Source of the DNA: Bradyrhizobium sp. WSM1743
GTDB taxonomy: Bacteria > Pseudomonadota > Alphaproteobacteria > Rhizobiales > Xanthobacteraceae
DNA length: 64,000 bases
NCBI RefSeq assembly: GCF_000473065.1
Contig: NZ_AXAZ01000001.1
Span: 372,001-436,000, forward strand
Direction: 5' to 3'
Part shown: one piece after another, positions 7,953-16,753 of the stretch
Layout: the number at the start of each line of letters is the position of its first letter
How positions within the stretch are numbered: position 1 is the first letter of the stretch
Translations under genes and position numbers: made by a program
The notes under the pieces: generated by a model
Told to the model about the DNA's origin: nothing
Database searches by the model: none
What the model saw: the letters and a program-made list of their open reading frames with translations, nothing else

Positions 7953-9383
7953 ATGATCGGAGGCCTGATCGACCTGAAACGGACCGAGGGGGAGGGCTTG
8001 GCGACGCAGCTGACGGGTCAGCTCCGAAGCCTGATTGCGAGCGGTCGCCTCGGTAAGGGCCGTGCGCTGCCGTCGAGCCGTCGGCTCGCGAGCGACCTCG
8101 GCGTGTCCCGCAACACCGTCACCTACGCGTTCGAGCAGCTCGCCGCGGAGGGATATCTCAAGGCGTCGCATGGGCGTCGCCCGGTGGTGGCGATCGACGG
8201 CGGCGAACGCATCGAAGGGGCGCGCTCGGTCGCGTCGAGCCCACGTTCCGCCAGACCGCGGATATCGCCCTGGGCTTCAAAGCTCCAACAGACGGACTGG
8301 CCGATGTCCTATCAGGCGCCGCTAAAGCCCCTGCGTCCGGGGCATGGCGATGCCAGAGAGTTTCCGAGTGAAATCTGGGGGCGCTGCCTGCGCCGCAGCG
8401 CCGTACGCGCCGCCAAGCGCGAGCTCGGACCGGTCAACCGGCCGCGCCTGCGTGAGGCGCTGGCGCACTATCTCGCGACCAGCAGAGGCGTTCGCGCCGG
8501 CGCAGACCAGATCCTGATCCTGCCGAGCGCACAGGCCGCGCTGACCCTGATTGCAGCTGCCGTCATCACGCCCGGCGATGAGGTCTGGGTCGAGGATCCC
8601 GGCTATCCCGGCGCCGCAGCCGCCTTCCGTGCCTCCGGCGCGCACGTGACCGGCATCAGGCTGGACGAGCAGGGCATGCAGCGGACACCGGGTCTCGCTG
8701 CACCAACACTGATGTTCATGACTCCATCGCACCAGCATCCGACCGGACGACTGATGTCCCTGACCCGCCGCACCGAGTTTCTCGCCCTGACCAGGCCCGG
8801 CAAGACCTGGATCGTGGAGGACGACTACGACGGCGAATTCCACTACGACAGCCGGCCAGTGCCAGCGTTGCAGGGCCTCGATGCATATGGCCGCGTGTTC
8901 TATGTCGGCACGTTCTCGAAGGCGATGACCTCGGATATCCGGTTCGGCTATCTCGTCGTGCCGCCGGCACTCGTCAGCACGCTGGAGATCGCGCAGCGGC
9001 ATATCGGACTGATCGCGTCAAGCCACATCCAGGAGGCGCTCGCCGAATTCATCGCCGACGGGCATTTCCTGGCGCATCTGCGCCGGGTTCGTCGGCTCTA
9101 TCACGCGCGCCGCGATCATCTCGTCGCGGGGCTGGAGCGCCATCTCGGCGAGGTGCTCGCGGTCGAGGTGCCCTCGGGCGGCATCCAGCTCGTGGCGCGC
9201 CTCAAGCGCGGTCGCGCCGATCAGGCTGCGGTAACGCGGCTCGTTGAGGCGGGCGTTGTCACGCGAGCCATATCCAGCCTGGCGCTCGGCAAGCCGCGCG
9301 ATCACGGCCTGCTGCTCGGCTTTGCGGCGTGGCGGGAGAACGAGATCAGCGCGGCGTTGCGGACGATGGCGTCGTGCTTCTAG
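7953..9383 (+). CDS. MocR-family (GntR-aminotransferase fusion) transcriptional regulator
   Basis: The 476-residue protein has an N-terminal winged helix of the GntR type (LPSSRRLASDLGVSRNTV, residues about 40-57) and a class I aminotransferase-like domain. Lys323 in YVGTFSKAM is in the place of the PLP-binding lysine; VEDDYDGEFHYD holds the PLP Asp. Such proteins sense an amino acid or vitamin B6 through PLP and often control a divergent transporter. ATG 7953 was chosen; GTG 7935 lies within the repeated operator. Target by inference: the DMT gene and itself. Confidence 0.9.
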   Translation: MIGGLIDLKRTEGEGLATQLTGQLRSLIASGRLGKGRALPSSRRLASDLGVSRNTVTYAFEQLAAEGYLKASHGRRPVVAIDGGERIEGARSVASSPRSARPRISPWASKLQQTDWPMSYQAPLKPLRPGHGDAREFPSEIWGRCLRRSAVRAAKRELGPVNRPRLREALAHYLATSRGVRAGADQILILPSAQAALTLIAAAVITPGDEVWVEDPGYPGAAAAFRASGAHVTGIRLDEQGMQRTPGLAAPTLMFMTPSHQHPTGRLMSLTRRTEFLALTRPGKTWIVEDDYDGEFHYDSRPVPALQGLDAYGRVFYVGTFSKAMTSDIRFGYLVVPPALVSTLEIAQRHIGLIASSHIQEALAEFIADGHFLAHLRRVRRLYHARRDHLVAGLERHLGEVLAVEVPSGGIQLVARLKRGRADQAAVTRLVEAGVVTRAISSLALGKPRDHGLLLGFAAWRENEISAALRTMASCF

Positions 9384-9392
9384 CGCACCGCT

Positions 9393-10616
9393 TCACGCCA
9401 CGGCCTTCGTCAAAATGCGGATCTCCGATGTCAGCGTGCGGTGCACCGGGCACTTGTCGGCGATCTCCATCAGCTTCTTGCGCTGCTCGGCATCGAGCGC
9501 GCCGTCGATCGTGATGTCGCGCTCGATCTGGTCGAGCATGCCCTCGCGTGTCTCGCACTCCGCACAATCCTTGGCGTAGATCTTGGAATGTTTCAGCGTA
9601 ACCGTGACGCGGTCGAGCGGCAGCGATTTGCGGTCGGCATAAAGGCGCATGGTCATGGAGGTGCAGGCGCCGAGGCCGGCGAGCAGGAAATCATAGGGCC
9701 CGGGACCGGCATCCTCGCCGCCCGCCGCGACCGGCTCGTCCGCCACCAGATGATGCGGCCCGACGGTGATGATCTGGTTGAACTTGCTCTTGCGGGTCTC
9801 CTGCACCACGACCTGGCGCGGCGCCTCCGGGAGATCCATCACCTTCGCCGCCTTTGCCGTATCGATATAACGGCTCGCCCAGGCGGCGATCACGTCGGCC
9901 GCGTAGAGCGCGTCGGCAGGCTTCGTCAGAAGATGATCGGCATGGTCGAGCGAGACGAAACTCTTGGGATGTTTTGCCGTGACGAAGATCTTCGTCGCAT
10001 TGTCTATACCGACTGTGTCGTCGACCGGTGAGTGCATCACCAGCAGCGCCTTGTGCAAACCGGTGACGTCCTTCACCAGCTCGTGCTCGGCGATGTCGTC
10101 GAGGAATTCGCGCCTGATCCGGAACGGGCGGCCGGCGAGCGAGACTTCGACCTCGCCCTGCGCGCGGATGTTGTCGAGATGCTCCCTGAACAGACCGGTG
10201 ACATGGGCGGGATCGGACGGCGCTGCGATGGTCACGACCGCCCTGGCCTCGGGAATCTTGCCGGCAGCAGCAAGGATCGCGGCGCCGCCGAGACTATGGC
10301 CGATCAGGATCGAGGGCGCCTTGCGTGTCTCGCGCAGGTGATCGGCCGCGCGCACGAGATCGGCGACATTGGATGAGAACGTCGAATTGGCGAAATCGCC
10401 TTCGCTGGATCCGAGCCCGGTGAAGTCGAAGCGCAGCACCGCGATGCCCTTGGCCGCCAGCGCCACAGAAATCCGCTTGGCAGCCAACGTGTCCTTGCCG
10501 CAGGTGAAGCAGTGCGCGAACAGCGCGAAAGCCGCGGGCTCGCCGTCAGGCAGCTCCAGCGCGGCTGCGAGCTGATGGCCGCCTTCGCCAGTGAATTGAA
10601 AGCGTTCCGTGGGCAT
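9393..10616 (-). CDS. Bifunctional alpha/beta-hydrolase/OsmC fusion protein
   Basis: Residues 1-250 form an alpha/beta hydrolase with the nucleophile elbow GHSLGG, and DDTV and DHADHL near the acid and His positions. Residues about 270-407 form an OsmC domain with the two redox Cys, in GLGACTSMTM and DKCPVHRTL, as in peroxiredoxin-like organic hydroperoxide reductases. This fusion is a known family of unclear substrate; hydrolysis of an ester plus peroxide reduction is plausible. It is the last gene of the ferredoxin-P450 operon, 26 bases after the molybdoenzyme gene, with GGGGGAAG before its ATG. Confidence 0.9.
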   Translation of the reverse strand: MPTERFQFTGEGGHQLAAALELPDGEPAAFALFAHCFTCGKDTLAAKRISVALAAKGIAVLRFDFTGLGSSEGDFANSTFSSNVADLVRAADHLRETRKAPSILIGHSLGGAAILAAAGKIPEARAVVTIAAPSDPAHVTGLFREHLDNIRAQGEVEVSLAGRPFRIRREFLDDIAEHELVKDVTGLHKALLVMHSPVDDTVGIDNATKIFVTAKHPKSFVSLDHADHLLTKPADALYAADVIAAWASRYIDTAKAAKVMDLPEAPRQVVVQETRKSKFNQIITVGPHHLVADEPVAAGGEDAGPGPYDFLLAGLGACTSMTMRLYADRKSLPLDRVTVTLKHSKIYAKDCAECETREGMLDQIERDITIDGALDAEQRKKLMEIADKCPVHRTLTSEIRILTKAVA

Positions 10617-10642
10617 GGGCTTCCCCCCGTCGTTGCTTGAAC

Positions 10643-11302
10643 CTAATCGCCCGAGTAACGCTGCTCGGCCCAGGGATCGCCGCGGTTATGATAGCCGCGG
10701 ACTTCCCAGAAGCCCGGCGCGTCCTCGGTCAGGAACTCGATGGCCTGGAGCCATTTCGCGCTCTTCCAGAAATACAGATGCGGCACGACCAGCCGCACCG
10801 GCCCGCCATGCTCCGCCGTCAGCGGCTGGCCGGACCAGCTGTGGGCGAGCAGCGCGTCTTCGGCGGCAAAATCCTCCAGCGCGAGATTGGTTGTGTAACT
10901 GTCATAGGAATGCAGCACGACGAAGCGCGCATCCTCGCGGGGCTGGCAGGCTGCGAGCAGTTCGCGTGTGGCGAGTCCCTCCCATTCATTGTCGTAGCGC
11001 GACCAGGTCGTCACGCAATGGATGTCGGAGGTGAAGCGGGCCTGTTTCTGCGCGGTGAACTCTTCGAAGGTCCAGAACACGGGAGTTTCGATCGCGCCGT
11101 AGACGTCGAGCCGCCACCGCTCGCGCGACACCGGCGGCACGACCCCGAGATCGAGCACCGGCCAGTCCTTGGTCAGATGCTGGCCGGGCGGCAGGCGCTG
11201 ATCTTCCGGACGCGTGACCTTGCCGGTGAGGAACCGGCCCTCGCGCGCCCACTTCTCCTTGGTGCGCGTCAGCTTGCTGTCGGATGGCGTCTCGTCGGTC
11301 AT
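10643..11302 (-). CDS. Sulfite oxidase-like molybdopterin-dependent oxidoreductase
   Basis: The 219-residue protein is a single Mo-cofactor domain of the sulfite oxidase/MsrP superfamily. The probable molybdenum ligand is Cys96 in SDIHCVTTWSRYDNEW; HGGPVRLVVPHLYFWKSAKW near residue 170 is the family's second conserved block. No signal peptide or Tat motif and no heme domain are visible, so it should be cytoplasmic. The substrate is unknown for this small family. It starts 3 bases after the MHS permease stop, so co-translation is likely. Confidence 0.88.
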   Translation of the reverse strand: MTDETPSDSKLTRTKEKWAREGRFLTGKVTRPEDQRLPPGQHLTKDWPVLDLGVVPPVSRERWRLDVYGAIETPVFWTFEEFTAQKQARFTSDIHCVTTWSRYDNEWEGLATRELLAACQPREDARFVVLHSYDSYTTNLALEDFAAEDALLAHSWSGQPLTAEHGGPVRLVVPHLYFWKSAKWLQAIEFLTEDAPGFWEVRGYHNRGDPWAEQRYSGD

Positions 11303-11305
11303 GGC

Positions 11306-12628
11306 CTACTCGTGGCGATGCATTGCGGAGGCGTGTTTCGTGTCGCGCATGGTGGAATAGATGATCAGCGACAGGCAGATGATGCCGGCAAGATAGAAAT
11401 AGAACCAGTCCTCGTGCCCGATGCTCTTGAAGTAGAGCGCGATCGCTGGCGCAGTGCCGCCGAAGATCGAGACCGTGATGGCATAGGGCAGGCCGACGCC
11501 GAGCGCGCGGACATTGGTCGGGAACAGCTCGGCCTTCACCACGGCGTTGATCGAGGTGTAGCCGGCGACGAACAGCCAGGCGCAGCAGATCAGGATGAAG
11601 GCCATGAAGGGCGACTTCGTCTCCTTCAGGGTCATCAGCAGCGGAACAGTCGCGAGCGTGCCGGCGATACCGAAGAAGATCAGCAGCGGCTTGCGGCCGA
11701 TCTTGTCAGAGATCGCACCGTAAATCGGCTGGAGGATGGTCGCGAAAATCAGCGTGCCGAAGATCACGAACGTGGTCTGGTCCTCGGTCAGCCCGACCGA
11801 AAGCTTGACGAAGGTCTGCATGTAGGTGGTGAAAGTGTAGAACGCCGCGGTGCCGCCGGCCGTGAGGCCGACGACCAGCAAGAGCTCGCGCGGATAGCGC
11901 AGCAAATTGGTGATCGAGCCGGTCGGCTTCACCACTTTCTTGGCCTCCTCGAACGCCTCGGTCTCGTGCAGGCCGCGCCGCATCACCGCAGCGAAGATCG
12001 CAAGCCCCGCGCCGATGGCGAACGGGATGCGCCAGCCCCAGGCCTTCAGCTCGTCCGGCGTCAGGAAGACCTTTTGCAAGAGCAGCAGCACGATGATCGC
12101 GGTGAGCTGGCCGCCGATCAGGGTGACGTACTGGAAGCTGGAATAGAAGCCGCGGCGCTTGGGATCGGCGACCTCACTCAAGTAAGTGGCGCTGGCGCCA
12201 TATTCGCCGCCGAGGCTGAGGCCCTCGATGACGCGGGCGAGCGCCAGGATGACCGGCGCGGCGAAGCCGATCGTGGCATAGGTCGGCGTCAGCGCGATGA
12301 TCAGCGAGCCGAAGCACATGAAGACGACGGACAGCGTCAGCGAGATGCGGCGGCCGAAATGGTCGGCGAGATAGCCGAAGAACCAACCGCCGAGGGGGCG
12401 CATCAGGAAGGTCGCCGCGAACACCACGGCGGCGTTCAATTGCTGCACGACGGGGTCGTTACCTGGGAAGAACGCGGGAGCGAAGTAGAGCGCAAACGCC
12501 GTATAGGCGTAGAAATCGTACCATTCGACGAGATTGCCGACGGAGCCGATGAAGATCGCCTTAATCCGCCGTTCGGCGTCGGCGACGTCAAAATGCTCAG
12601 AGGCCGGGTTGGTTGCTTGCACTGTCAC
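11306..12628 (-). CDS. MFS transporter, metabolite:H+ symporter (MHS) family
   Basis: This 440-residue permease has 12 hydrophobic segments and the MHS pattern: GNLVEWYDFYAY at the first helix, RPLGGWFFGYLADHFGRR at loop 2-3 and SLGGEYGASATYL in the middle. MHS members (KgtP, ShiA, ProP, PcaT types) take up organic acids or zwitterions with protons. The GTG at 12628 (minus strand) has GAGAGG six bases upstream; an open frame reaches 12775 but that part is antisense to the P450 end. Gap to the P450 gene is 32 bases. Probably imports the substrate of that operon. Confidence 0.88.
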   Translation of the reverse strand: MTVQATNPASEHFDVADAERRIKAIFIGSVGNLVEWYDFYAYTAFALYFAPAFFPGNDPVVQQLNAAVVFAATFLMRPLGGWFFGYLADHFGRRISLTLSVVFMCFGSLIIALTPTYATIGFAAPVILALARVIEGLSLGGEYGASATYLSEVADPKRRGFYSSFQYVTLIGGQLTAIIVLLLLQKVFLTPDELKAWGWRIPFAIGAGLAIFAAVMRRGLHETEAFEEAKKVVKPTGSITNLLRYPRELLLVVGLTAGGTAAFYTFTTYMQTFVKLSVGLTEDQTTFVIFGTLIFATILQPIYGAISDKIGRKPLLIFFGIAGTLATVPLLMTLKETKSPFMAFILICCAWLFVAGYTSINAVVKAELFPTNVRALGVGLPYAITVSIFGGTAPAIALYFKSIGHEDWFYFYLAGIICLSLIIYSTMRDTKHASAMHRHE

Positions 12629-12660
12629 GTCCGGCCTCTCTGTATCTCTGCTGGAGAGGC

Positions 12661-13884
12661 CTACATCGCCTTTCCGAGCAAAAATGGCAACTGGCGGGGG
12701 CCCCTCACGGTGCCCTGTGACCAAGTCACCGCGCCTGCCGGATCGAGCCGGAAGTCGGGAATCCGCTTCAGCCATTCCTCCAATGCAACCTGCATTTCCA
12801 TGCGCGCAAGGTTGGAACCGATGCAGCGATGGATGCCGAGGCCGAAGGCCGCGTGGCGATTCTCGCGTCGGTCGATCACGACTTTGTCAGCGTCCGGAAA
12901 CATCTTGGGATCGCGGTTGGCGACCGGGAAGGACAGCAGCACCATGTTGCCCGGCTTGACCGGGCAGCCCGAAATCGTCGTCTCCTTGACCACCTCGCGC
13001 GCCATCGTCACCGGCGAATAGACGCGCAACAGCTCCTCCACCGCGGTCGGGATCAGCCCGGGCTCGGCGATCAGCCGCTCGCGATCGGCCGACGTCTTCG
13101 CAAGATGCCAGAGCGAGGAGCCGATCGCGCTCCAGGTGGTGTCGATGCCGGCGATCAGCAGCAGGCGCAGCGAGCCCAGCACGTGGGTGTCCTCGAGCGG
13201 ATTGCCGTCCTTGTCCCTGGCATTCATCAGGTAGGAGATCAGGTCGTCGGTGGGCTTGCTCTTGCGCGCTTCGATGTGGCCGCTGAAATAGGCGCTCATC
13301 TCCTGCACGGCCTGGAGCAGCTTGCTCTCGTCCTTGATGCCGAGCTCCAGGATCATATGGATCCAGTTGATGAAGAGCTCGCTGTCGCTCTCGGGAATGC
13401 CGAGCATATGCGCGATCGCGCGCACCGGAATGTGTTTCGTGTAGCGCGCCGCAGCGTCCACGCTCTTTGCGGCGATGAAGTCATCGATCAGCTCGTTGCA
13501 GATGGTGCGGACCCGCGGCTCGAGCTTCTTCATCGCATCCGGCGTGAACGGCGGCAGCAGCAATTGCTTGGCCGGTTTGTGCTGGGGCGGATCGGAGGTG
13601 ATGGGCGGGGCGGCGTTCTTGCTGGTGATTTCCGGCCGCACGTCGCGGACGATGATCCGGCGTGAGGAGAAATGCTCGGTGTCGTTGGCGATCTCGCGCA
13701 CGGCTTCATAGGTCGTCGGCAGGTAGCAGCCGAGGAAGCGTTCCGTGTGCACCACGGGACTTACGGCGCGCAGCTCGTCCCAGATCGGGAAAGGGTCGTC
13801 CGTCCATTGTGGATCGGTGTGGTCGAAATCGTGGACCCAGTCGGTCACGGGCGGATGAGCAGCGGGCTGGTTGACGTCGGACAT
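12661..13884 (-). CDS. Cytochrome P450
   Basis: The 407-residue soluble bacterial P450 has the I-helix oxygen motif AGIDTTW, the K-helix EELLR and the heme loop FGLGIHRCIGS with the axial Cys at 354. It should hydroxylate a small organic substrate with electrons from the adjacent ferredoxin. CYP family was not assigned by eye. No ferredoxin reductase gene is next to it, so a reductase encoded elsewhere must serve. It lies 58 bases downstream of the ferredoxin gene and 32 bases before the MHS permease gene. Confidence 0.95.
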   Translation of the reverse strand: MSDVNQPAAHPPVTDWVHDFDHTDPQWTDDPFPIWDELRAVSPVVHTERFLGCYLPTTYEAVREIANDTEHFSSRRIIVRDVRPEITSKNAAPPITSDPPQHKPAKQLLLPPFTPDAMKKLEPRVRTICNELIDDFIAAKSVDAAARYTKHIPVRAIAHMLGIPESDSELFINWIHMILELGIKDESKLLQAVQEMSAYFSGHIEARKSKPTDDLISYLMNARDKDGNPLEDTHVLGSLRLLLIAGIDTTWSAIGSSLWHLAKTSADRERLIAEPGLIPTAVEELLRVYSPVTMAREVVKETTISGCPVKPGNMVLLSFPVANRDPKMFPDADKVVIDRRENRHAAFGLGIHRCIGSNLARMEMQVALEEWLKRIPDFRLDPAGAVTWSQGTVRGPRQLPFLLGKAM

Positions 13885-13942
13885 GGCAGGGAATCCCTTG
13901 GCTCGTGTTCGCTGAAAAGCACGCGGGACGGCAGCGGCCGCG

Positions 13943-14152
13943 CTACTCCTCGATCACGTCGATTGCGATTTCAGGACAATTGGACTTGGCAAGCCAGGCC
14001 TTGTCTTCCAGCCCCGGCGGGACAGTGCCGTCGCCAGCTTCGTGCGCGTTGCCATATTCGTCGAGCTCGAAAAGTTCCGGCGCGAGTGCCTTGCAGCGGG
14101 CATGGCCCTGGCATTTGTCGGGATTGACGTGAACCTTCAATCGCTCTGCCAT
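13943..14152 (-). CDS. Ferredoxin, [3Fe-4S]/[4Fe-4S] type, partner of the P450
   Basis: This is a 69-residue acidic protein with the single-cluster pattern CQGHARC ... NCP, in which the second cluster Cys of a [4Fe-4S] set is replaced by His, as in P450-associated [3Fe-4S] ferredoxins. It is the electron donor of the following P450. The ATG is preceded by AGGAAG. It is the first gene of the minus-strand operon and its promoter is seen about 80-110 bases upstream. Confidence 0.93.
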   Translation of the reverse strand: MAERLKVHVNPDKCQGHARCKALAPELFELDEYGNAHEAGDGTVPPGLEDKAWLAKSNCPEIAIDVIEE

Positions 14153-14232
14153 TGCGGCTTCCTTGGTCGTGTGCGCGCGAGGGCCCGAAGGCGGCGCGTT
14201 TCCTCATCTGAATTCTATTTAAGTTATATGCT

Positions 14233-14262
14233 ATTACATTCGCGACAGGCTTCCCCTGTCAA
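14233..14262 (-). promoter_or_regulatory. Sigma70-type promoter for the ferredoxin-P450 operon with overlapping inverted repeat
   Basis: On the minus strand a perfect TTGACA (14257-14262) and TGTAAT (14233-14238) are separated by 18 bases. The inverted repeat GACAGG-N5-CCTGTC (14244-14260) covers part of the -35 box and the spacer, the right place for repression by the TetR protein encoded divergently at 14290. Confidence 0.65.
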
Positions 14263-14289
14263 GCGCAAACTTATAGGCTTCGCCTCGAC

Positions 14290-14937
14290 ATGCGTTCACA
14301 ACTCGCCCGCAAACCCGAGAAGACCTACCACCATGGCGATCTTCGCGATGCGTTGATCAAGGCCGCGCTGCACGAGGCAGAGCAGGGCGGCGCCGAGGCG
14401 ATCAGCATCAAGGCGCTTGCAAAGAAGCTCGGCGTCTCGCAGCCGGCGCCATACCGGCATTTTGCCGACCGCGAGGCGCTGCTGGCGGCAGTCACTGCGG
14501 AGGCATTCCGGCAGCTCTCGGCGCTTCTGCGCGAGGCGATGGCAAAGCCGTCGAAGCAGTCAAAACTCTCGCGATTAGCGCAGGCGACGCTCGATTTCGG
14601 TCTGCGCCGCAATGGCATCTACCGCTTGATGTTCGCTTCGCGCACGGTGTCCTGCGCGGCCAAGGGCAGCGAGCTGCACGAGGCGACGCGGGAGACCTTT
14701 GCGCTCGTGATCGAAGCTTTGGAAGCGCCCGCTGTCGGCTACTTGCGCGAACGCCAGGCGCTCAAGATCTGGGCGGCGCTGCACGGCGTTGTGATGCTGG
14801 CCGAACAGGGCCTGTTCACCGGCGAGGCGGCGCACGCCACGCGCGAGGAGCTGGTCGAGGATTTCGTCAACGAGACGAAGGCTGCGCTTGCGGTCGCGAT
14901 CAAGGATGCGCGACGTCGGACAAAGGCCGGCGCTTAG
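14290..14937 (+). CDS. TetR-family transcriptional regulator
   Basis: The protein has 215 residues with an N-terminal TetR helix-turn-helix (ISIKALAKKLGVSQPAPYRHFADREALL, read as two adjacent blocks at about residues 37-64) and a WHG-type ligand-binding C-terminal half. It is divergent from the ferredoxin-P450 operon and probably represses it through the inverted repeat at 14244-14260. The ligand is unknown, most likely the P450 substrate. The start has no good ribosome site. Its 3' end overlaps the convergent racemase-like gene by 4 bases. Confidence 0.9.
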   Translation: MRSQLARKPEKTYHHGDLRDALIKAALHEAEQGGAEAISIKALAKKLGVSQPAPYRHFADREALLAAVTAEAFRQLSALLREAMAKPSKQSKLSRLAQATLDFGLRRNGIYRLMFASRTVSCAAKGSELHEATRETFALVIEALEAPAVGYLRERQALKIWAALHGVVMLAEQGLFTGEAAHATREELVEDFVNETKAALAVAIKDARRRTKAGA

Positions 14938-15584
14938 GCCTTCCCCTTCAGCAGTCTCATCAGCTTGTCGACGGCGCTGTCCGGCGTCGTCACGACGGGA
15001 CGGCCGGTGGCCTCCGCAACCAGCGGCGCAGTCGCCGCAATGCTGAATTGCGCGAGCGCGATGACGTCGCAATCGCGGAGGTCCTTTGACGCTTCGACGA
15101 TCAGCCGGTCATGCGTGGCGCGGTCGCCGCGGTCGAGCGCGGCCAGCGCGCCTTCGGCAAGTTTCGGCACGATTTGGACCGAAGCGGGAAACTCGGGCGG
15201 CATCGACGCCAGCGTCGGCGGAAAGGTCGAGAGCAGGCTGATGCGCTGACCCATGGTCACCGCTCTCTCGATCATGGCCTCGTTCGGCTTCAGCACCGGC
15301 ATCGGCGCATGCGCGCGCGCGACCGCCTCGATGCAGGGGCCGAAGGCGGAGCAAGTGAACAAGATTCCATCCGCTCCCGTCGCCGCCGCGTAATCGCCGA
15401 GCGCGAGGAAGCGCTCGGTCATGGTATCGGTGAGCGAACCGTCGCGCGCCAGATCCGCCGAAAGGCTGTCATCGAGCAGGTTCATCAGCCGCGCTTCTGG
15501 CCACGCCTTCGCAAACGCCGCTTCGATCGGCGCGATGGAGTGCTTGAGAGCGTGGATGAGGGCGATGCGAGGGGGCGTCGTCAT
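14934..15584 (-). CDS. Asp/Glu racemase-superfamily protein
   Basis: The 216-residue protein has the two-Cys layout of the aspartate/glutamate/hydantoin racemase fold. The first region, LFTCSAFGPCIEA, holds a candidate catalytic Cys, and IALAQFSIAA is in the second. The second catalytic Cys seems absent (AQFS instead of a GCxH-type motif), so racemase activity is doubtful; relatives are often labelled arylsulfatase without good reason. No operon partner: TetR is convergent on one side and a repeat lies on the other. Confidence 0.72.
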   Translation of the reverse strand: MTTPPRIALIHALKHSIAPIEAAFAKAWPEARLMNLLDDSLSADLARDGSLTDTMTERFLALGDYAAATGADGILFTCSAFGPCIEAVARAHAPMPVLKPNEAMIERAVTMGQRISLLSTFPPTLASMPPEFPASVQIVPKLAEGALAALDRGDRATHDRLIVEASKDLRDCDVIALAQFSIAATAPLVAEATGRPVVTTPDSAVDKLMRLLKGKA

Positions 15585-15604
15585 TGAAGGTGTCTACTGG
15601 TCTC

Positions 15605-15718
15605 GTGCCCCGGACGCAGCGCAATGCGTAGTATTGCGCTGCAGAGCCCGGGCCCATCCTGGCCTCCGGGTCCCGGATCTGCGCAGCAGCGTTGCTCGCT
15701 GCAGCGCGTCCGGGACAC
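15605..15718. repeat. Intergenic palindrome, class B (copy 1)
   Basis: The ends GTGCCCCGGACGCAGCGC and GCGCGTCCGGGACAC are nearly inverted copies, with an internal CCCGGGCCCATC and a GC-rich centre. A second copy lies at 48314-48447. It fills the gap between two minus-strand genes. Confidence 0.85.
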
Positions 15719-15727
15719 AGGACGCCT

Positions 15728-16741
15728 TTACTTGAACGGAATGGCGTACATCAGGCCGCCCTTGCTCCAGAGACCGTTGAGGCCGCGATCGAGCTTGAGC
15801 GGGCTCGCTTTGCCGACATTGCGCTCGTAGATCTCACCGTAGTTGCCGCCGGCCTTGATCGCGGTGACCAACCATTTGTTGTCGAGCCCGAGCCGCGACC
15901 CGAGGTCGCCAGAGGCACCGAGCAGCCGCTGGATCGCGGGCATCTGCGACTTCGTCATCTCCTCGACATTAGCTTGCGTGACGCCGAGCTCCTCGGCCTC
16001 GATCAGGCCGTAATGCAGCCAGGTGATAATGTCGCTCCAGACTTCGTCGCCATTGCGGGTAAAGGGGCCGAGCGGCTCCTTGCTGATGGTCTGCGACAGC
16101 ACGACGTAGTCGGCCGGGTTCGGCGCCGCGGTGGTCACCGCGCCGGCCAGCGCGGAAGCGTCCTGGGTCATGGCATCGCAGCGGCCGCCGAAGAAGGTTT
16201 GGTACATGGTGTCGACGCGATCGAACACCAGCGGCTTCCAGTCGATGCCGTTGGCGCGGCCGTAATCGCCGAGGGTGACTTCGTGCGTGGTTCCTTGCGC
16301 GACGCAGACGGTGGCGCCCTTGAGGTCTTTCAGCTCCTTCACGCCGAGGTCCTTCTTCACCACAAAACCCTGGCCGTCGTAGAAGTTGATCGGACCCTGG
16401 CGCAGCCCCAGCGTCACGCCGCGCAAATATGTCTGCGTCGAGTTGCGGTAGAGCACGTCGATCTCGCCCGATTGCAGGGCGGTGAAGCGGTTCTGCGCCG
16501 TCAGCGAGACGTAGCGCACCTTGGTGGGGTCGCCGAGCACCCCGGCCGCGAGCGCGCGGCAATAGTCGACGTCGAGGCCCTTGTAATTGCCCTGCGAGTC
16601 CGGAGCGGAGAAGCCGGCAAAGCCGGCGCTGACGCCGCATACCAGCGTGCCGCGGCTCTTCACCGTGTCGAGCGTCGCCGCCGATGCGACGACCGTCGAT
16701 GCCGCGAGCACGCTCGCTGCGATAACCACTTTCCTCATCAT
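15728..16741 (-). CDS. Amino-acid ABC transporter, periplasmic binding protein (AapJ-like)
   Basis: The 337-residue protein has a signal peptide (MMRKVVIAASVLAASTVVASA, cleavage near residue 21-22) and the polar amino-acid-binding fold (LVCGVSAGFAGFSAPD, then GLDVDYCRALAAG). Length and sequence pattern fit AapJ/BztA general L-amino-acid receptors. The ribosome site GGGAGAG suits the second ATG (16738) slightly better than the first. It is the third gene of a minus-strand unit, rpiR-aminotransferase-receptor, 12 bases after the aminotransferase. Its permeases are divergent at 19067-21363. Confidence 0.9.
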   Translation of the reverse strand: MMRKVVIAASVLAASTVVASAATLDTVKSRGTLVCGVSAGFAGFSAPDSQGNYKGLDVDYCRALAAGVLGDPTKVRYVSLTAQNRFTALQSGEIDVLYRNSTQTYLRGVTLGLRQGPINFYDGQGFVVKKDLGVKELKDLKGATVCVAQGTTHEVTLGDYGRANGIDWKPLVFDRVDTMYQTFFGGRCDAMTQDASALAGAVTTAAPNPADYVVLSQTISKEPLGPFTRNGDEVWSDIITWLHYGLIEAEELGVTQANVEEMTKSQMPAIQRLLGASGDLGSRLGLDNKWLVTAIKAGGNYGEIYERNVGKASPLKLDRGLNGLWSKGGLMYAIPFK

Positions 16742-16753
16742 GTGACTCTCCCC

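Noticed and set aside
10637..13021. 794-codon open frame on the plus strand
   Set aside because: It is antisense to the molybdoenzyme, MHS permease and P450 genes, which have clear family motifs. Long antisense frames are common in GC-rich DNA; the encoded sequence is Arg/His/Asp-rich with no domain.
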